From NCBI RefSeq assembly GCF_000577275.2, contig NZ_HG916854.1, positions 186,001 to 250,000 on the forward strand: a DNA stretch of 64,000 bases, in the 5' to 3' direction. The stretch comes from Rhizobium favelukesii. Lineage in GTDB: Bacteria; Pseudomonadota; Alphaproteobacteria; Rhizobiales; Rhizobiaceae. Made by a program: the position numbers and the translations under genes. The notes beneath the pieces are model-generated. The model did not search any database. It worked only from the letters and a program-made list of their open reading frames with translations, and was not told the DNA's origin. The stretch's first letter is position 1. Every line of letters starts with the position of its first letter. Below are positions 60,762 to 64,000 of the stretch, piece by piece.

Positions 60762-61359
60762 TTCCAGCCGAAAACACGCGAAACTGGCAGGCCGCCGAGG
60801 GAAACTAGCACGCGGCATTAACTGTCGAAATGGCGTTTTCGGCCTTGAGCACTGCTTGCGCCTCATCGGCGAGCGTGCCCTGGCGGTAACGAAGCCGTGG
60901 AGGACCGACTCTGTCCATGCTGCAAGCAATGAGACCAAATTCGTTATTGTCGAGGGTGCCTTCGAGAGGAAGCTCCCGCTGACGTCCAGGCAACAACTTC
61001 CCTCTCGCTTGACGCGCCTGTCGCTTGGACAGGGTTTGTACGACACGCGAAAGGCAAGGTCTGCTGAAGGAGGCAATCCCAATCCAATGCCCCGCACAAA
61101 GCGGTGAGACAGCTCTTTCGAGAAGCCAATTCGCTTTCGGCTGCGCGCGTGTGGTGTGCGATATCGACTTGACCTGCGCTTCCGGCAGTTGGCGTGCCCG
61201 ACGCCTAGTCCGAGCTGGAGGAGGCAATCAGACGAGCACAGGAAGGTTCGACCAGTGTCCAAATGGCTTCGGTCACGTCGCCGAGCGTCACTTCCGTCAG
61301 TTGAATCGATCGAGCGTAAGCCCGCCATTGACCCTGCAGCCGATATTGAATCGCCGCCT
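60762..61359. other. Intergenic region, no supported gene
   Basis: About 600 bp after the fucoside operon. Open frames exist on both strands, including one on the minus strand at 60805-61227, but none has a ribosome site, start codon or family pattern I can support. It separates convergent genes. Confidence 0.5.
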
Positions 61360-62070
61360 TCACCAGACGCCGGGGACCAATCTCCACCGCACCCGATTGG
61401 AATAATCGTTATATCCAGGAAGCTCGGCCCGCAACAGCCGGTCTTCCCAACATGTGCGCAAGACGAGTAGCACTGCCGCCAGCGCAGCGGGACCGAGCGC
61501 CCAGAATGAGCCCAGCGCAAGCGCCATGCCGAAGAAGAGCAACAGCGCGGCGATATACCCGGGGTGACGCACAAAGCGGTAGGGACCGATGGAGATCACA
61601 CGCTGATGTCGCTCGGACTGGATTCGGACGCCAGGCTCGAAGAACGGATTCACCGCCTGCGCCCATCCGGTCACGGCGATGCCCACGACCACACCGATAT
61701 AGCCCAATAGCACCGCCCAGGCGGGAACAGTCGACCAATGGAACCGCCCGGCATCTAGCGCGGCGACCGGTAGGACCGCCGCCATCGCCGGCAGGATGAC
61801 CGCAAGCAGCGCCTTGTCCCAGCTTTTCGTGCCCGCCTGAAACCGGCTGCGCGCGCGGTAAATAATGGGATTGACCCGGGCGAGCACGAGGGCCGAAGTG
61901 CCAAAACCCAAAAACAGAACTGCAAGGAATATCCATCCGGGCCGCCAAGCGATCGTGCCGGCCGGCAGGAAGATCAATTCAAGCAGCGAAAGCGGCAGAC
62001 CGATCGCATAGGCAATTGCCGTGCTGCGCGACATTGCACTCGGCTCCCGGGGCTTTTCTGCCTGTTCCAT
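61360..62070 (-). CDS. Isoprenylcysteine carboxyl methyltransferase-like membrane protein
   Basis: Integral membrane protein of 236 residues with about six hydrophobic segments. FVRHPGYIAALLLFFGMALA near residue 165 is the ICMT/PEMT-family pattern (RHPxY). Bacterial members are putative methyltransferases or fold homologues of unknown substrate. A GGAAGGAG ribosome site precedes the ATG at 62070. It starts 77 bp after the GbsR-like regulator stop, on the same strand, so it may be co-transcribed. Confidence 0.8.
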   Translation of the reverse strand: MEQAEKPREPSAMSRSTAIAYAIGLPLSLLELIFLPAGTIAWRPGWIFLAVLFLGFGTSALVLARVNPIIYRARSRFQAGTKSWDKALLAVILPAMAAVLPVAALDAGRFHWSTVPAWAVLLGYIGVVVGIAVTGWAQAVNPFFEPGVRIQSERHQRVISIGPYRFVRHPGYIAALLLFFGMALALGSFWALGPAALAAVLLVLRTCWEDRLLRAELPGYNDYSNRVRWRLVPGVW

Positions 62071-62146
62071 GTTGCTCACTCCTTCCACGAGATATTGCCA
62101 GACCGGCTTTGGCCCTAAGCGGGGGAACGCCGATCGAGCGCGTCGA

Positions 62147-62596
62147 TCAGGATCGCGGCTTCTTTGTGCGCCACTGCCCGAGCGCTGTCTCCATTGCCTG
62201 GCGTATCGCGAGGTAGAACTCCGCCATTTCGTCGAGGCGGTCCCGCGTTGCTCCCGATGCGACGGTACCTGCTCCGTTCTTCAGGAGATCGGCGAGCGCA
62301 TCGAGCAGGCGGTTCTGCTCGGTCAGCATGCCTTCGTAATTGTCGGAAACCGCGTATAAGGCCCGTTTACTTCCGCGCTCGCTGTGACGCCGGGCGAGTG
62401 TATATGCTTCCAGCAACCGCGCGGCGACGCTGGCGCTGCTCTTGCTGATCTCGAGGTCGGCCGTGATGCGGTCGAGGCTGACTGGCTCGGCGCAGATCAG
62501 TAGATAGCCGTAAAGGCGCGCCGCTGTCTGGGGCACGCCCCAGGGCATCAGCAACCGCGCCGCCTCCTCGATGAAGCTTTGCTCAGTGGACGTCAT
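62147..62596 (-). CDS. GbsR/MarR-like transcriptional regulator
   Basis: Small DNA-binding regulator of the GbsR type, 149 residues from ATG 62596 (an ATG at 62611 adds five). The winged helix-turn-helix reads MPWGVPQTAARLYGYLL, LDRITADLEISKSSASVAAR and YTLARRHSERGSKRALYAV, the pattern of GbsR proteins (GxPxxxARxxGxLL). A perfect palindrome at 62610-62631 overlaps its start region and faces the divergent membrane-protein gene. It probably autoregulates and controls the neighbour. Confidence 0.82.
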   Translation of the reverse strand: MTSTEQSFIEEAARLLMPWGVPQTAARLYGYLLICAEPVSLDRITADLEISKSSASVAARLLEAYTLARRHSERGSKRALYAVSDNYEGMLTEQNRLLDALADLLKNGAGTVASGATRDRLDEMAEFYLAIRQAMETALGQWRTKKPRS

Positions 62597-62609
62597 GTGC
62601 TTGTTTGAC

Positions 62610-62631
62610 ATATTCGGTATGTCCCGAATAT
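62610..62631. promoter_or_regulatory. Operator-like palindrome between the GbsR-like gene and the membrane-protein gene
   Basis: ATATTCGG (62610-62617) and CCGAATAT (62624-62631) form a perfect 8-bp inverted repeat around a 6-nt centre. It lies just upstream of the regulator start and about 50 bp before the divergent gene at 62683, the classic place for a MarR/GbsR-type operator. Confidence 0.65.
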
Positions 62632-62682
62632 AAAGTATATGAAAACGCATGTCCACCGAGCGAAGGTGGTTGAAGGAAGTCC

Positions 62683-63021
62683 ATGCCCGCCACACCGGAA
62701 TCCAAAGCGCGGACGCGGGTGTCCAGCTTCTTCGAGACTCCGCTCATCGTGTGGTTTGCCGGCGCGCTGCTGCTGTTCGGTGGTCTGCTGATCATCGCGT
62801 TCCATCAATATTGGTCGAGCGCCGCGGCGATCGTAATTTCCCTGTTTGGTTGGTTCCTAGCGCTGCGCGGCGCAGTGCTCCTGGCCACGCCGCAACTGAT
62901 CCAGCGTGGCGCGGCTGTGTCGATGAGGACGCAGTCGCTTGTGCAGATGGGCTTCGGCGTCGCCGTACTGATCGGCCTCTGGCTCACCTATGTCGGCTGG
63001 GCCGCCAAGCCCAGCCCGTAA
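62683..63021 (+). CDS. Small membrane protein of unknown function
   Basis: 112-residue protein with three hydrophobic segments (about residues 23-43, 45-68 and 87-105) and the conserved-looking PQLIQRGAAVSMRTQSLVQM loop. A GAAGGAAG ribosome site precedes the ATG at 62683. Family unrecognised. It is divergent from the GbsR-like regulator and shares its palindromic control region. Confidence 0.75.
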   Translation: MPATPESKARTRVSSFFETPLIVWFAGALLLFGGLLIIAFHQYWSSAAAIVISLFGWFLALRGAVLLATPQLIQRGAAVSMRTQSLVQMGFGVAVLIGLWLTYVGWAAKPSP

Positions 63022-63273
63022 GCAATCGCGCGGGATCAAACGATCCATCGTCACGGTGCATTGAGGATACGAATCCGACCTTGTCATAGTGCGCGGAACG
63101 AAGCCAAGCCGAGAGCGTAGCATAGGTCGCCGCGAGCTACCGCGGTGTTTCAGGGATCATCCGCTTTCGGCGAAAGCATTGCGGACATCCATCGGCCAGT
63201 CCGCGAATGAGCGCAATGGACCAGAAGTAGCCCCGGAGGGATGTCTCGTTCGCGCCAATCCGGATCTTTTAAG
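63022..63273. other. Intergenic region, nothing recognised
   Basis: About 250 bp between convergent small membrane-protein genes. No clear inverted repeat or gene was found. Confidence 0.4.
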
Positions 63274-63666
63274 TCAAGCATGCCGCGTGTAACCCTTGAA
63301 GCTCAGGAAAGCACCTAGCGTACCGGCTATCAGCGCCACCACGATGGTAGAGGCGGCGCCGCTGTAGATCATCGAACCTACCGCGATTGCGACCTGCGGT
63401 AAGACGATGCGGATAACGCCACCGACTGTCATCAGCCAGCCCAGCACTGTGATGATCACGCGCCATTCCATCTTCCATCTATTGTGCAGATTGACGATTG
63501 CGAGGCCGGCGAGCAGCGACAGTAAGCCGGAAAGATAGAGAAGGATGCCAGCGCGCAGCCCCTCTACGATCATGCTCTCATACATGCCGAGATTGATCAG
63601 CATGCCGAGCGCGACCGCGACGAATGTCGGTCCTACGAGTCTGGCGAGAAACAGCGATCGATCCAA
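63274..63666 (-). CDS. Small membrane protein of unknown function
   Basis: 130-residue protein with about four hydrophobic segments, for example VGPTFVAVALGMLINLGM and AGILLYLSGLLSLLAGLAIV. The TTG at 63666 follows GGAGG by 6 nt and is preferred over a GTG at 63687 without such a site. Family unrecognised. It may belong with the other small membrane genes here. Confidence 0.7.
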   Translation of the reverse strand: MDRSLFLARLVGPTFVAVALGMLINLGMYESMIVEGLRAGILLYLSGLLSLLAGLAIVNLHNRWKMEWRVIITVLGWLMTVGGVIRIVLPQVAIAVGSMIYSGAASTIVVALIAGTLGAFLSFKGYTRHA

Positions 63667-63908
63667 GAGGCACCTCCGCGCCCGCACTCACCAATTGATA
63701 TGTAGCTCCAGCAGATAACGCGTCAATATGGTGAGCATCGAACCTAGGGTCCAACAAACGTGAGCGAAACCCGCCAATGCGGCCGATCCATATTGAAAGC
63801 GCCGGCAATAAGACCACGCGATGAGTGCCATCATGTGACCTGTTGTCCTCACACCATCCGTTCCCTATTGTGGGCGCTTGCTTCACCTTGAGGGACGTCG
63901 GAAGCGCG

Positions 63909-64000
63909 ATGGCATCACAACTTGACATGTTTGCACAGACCTCGGCGGAACACGACGGGACTGTTATAAGACTGCGGTCGGAGATGAAGCGGAGCGATGG
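63909..64000 (+). CDS. Unidentified protein, 5' end only
   Basis: A frame from ATG 63909 (MASQLDMFAQTSAEHDGTVI) runs open to the window edge. GGAAG lies 4-8 nt before it. Only 30 residues are visible, too few to assign a family. It may be a real gene start because an ATG with upstream purines follows a gene-free stretch. Confidence 0.4.
   Translation, partial: MASQLDMFAQTSAEHDGTVIRLRSEMKRSD

Noticed and set aside
60805..61227. Possible 140-residue gene on the minus strand after the fucoside operon
   Set aside because: No ribosome site or recognisable family; could not be told from chance in this composition.
59988..61574. 528-codon frame antisense to the fucoside permease and extending into the gap
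   Set aside because: The overlapped permease is certain; the part in the gap has no motif or ribosome site.

Overview
The window is high-GC alphaproteobacterial DNA, most likely an accessory replicon or accessory chromosomal region of a rhizobium (Rhizobium/Ensifer type). The grounds are the rhizobial-type GroEL sequence, the very high density of ABC importers with their own catabolic genes, and the many IS remnants. No tRNA, rRNA, CRISPR array or replication gene was seen.

Layout. (1) 1-3118, minus: a sugar-type ABC importer (binding protein and two permeases), cut by the left edge, with a candidate operator upstream. (2) 3409-3672: the decayed 5' end of an arylsulfatase gene. (3) 3673-10895, minus: a six-gene operon for a BMP-family (nucleoside-type) ABC importer, an amidase and a cytosine-deaminase-like amidohydrolase. 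(4) 11399-14885: a secreted SnoaL-like protein and a large exported arylsulfatase. (5) 15074-49442: a supercluster for organosulfur uptake and desulfurisation. It holds five flavin-dependent (luciferase-like) monooxygenases, one of them internally deleted; another LLM of SfnG type; four DszC/SfnB/acyl-CoA-dehydrogenase-like flavoproteins; a DszB-like sulfinate desulfinase that resembles a transporter binding protein; a nitroreductase; a CPYC thioredoxin-fold protein (DUF3088 type); two FAD/NAD(P)-binding paralogues; one dppBCDF-like importer core with three Tat-exported binding proteins; an ssuBAC-like importer with two permeases; and a LysR regulator. (6) 49443-55112: a scrap-yard segment with an unidentified ORF relic, an SDR, a complete IS copy with a frameshifted transposase, a groES-groEL pair collapsed by deletion, and an IS701-type relic. 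(7) 55111-60761: a LacI-regulated alpha-L-fucosidase and sugar ABC importer operon with two identical operator cores. (8) 61360-64000: an isoprenylcysteine-methyltransferase-like membrane enzyme, a GbsR/MarR-like regulator with an overlapping palindrome, two small membrane proteins, and a partial gene at the right edge.

How the genes fit together. Region 5 reads as a route to free sulfur from organic compounds. Tat-exported binding proteins and the dpp-like or ssu-like permeases would bring substrates in. DszC/SfnB-like and NtaA/DszA/SsuD/SfnG-like two-component monooxygenases would oxidise and cleave C-S bonds, and a DszB-like hydrolase could release sulfite from a sulfinate. The most notable item is that desulfinase (19494-20531): it has no signal peptide and keeps the Cys, His and Arg that form the active site of Rhodococcus DszB, so it is probably an enzyme and not a transport protein. 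Substrates are not visible from sequence.
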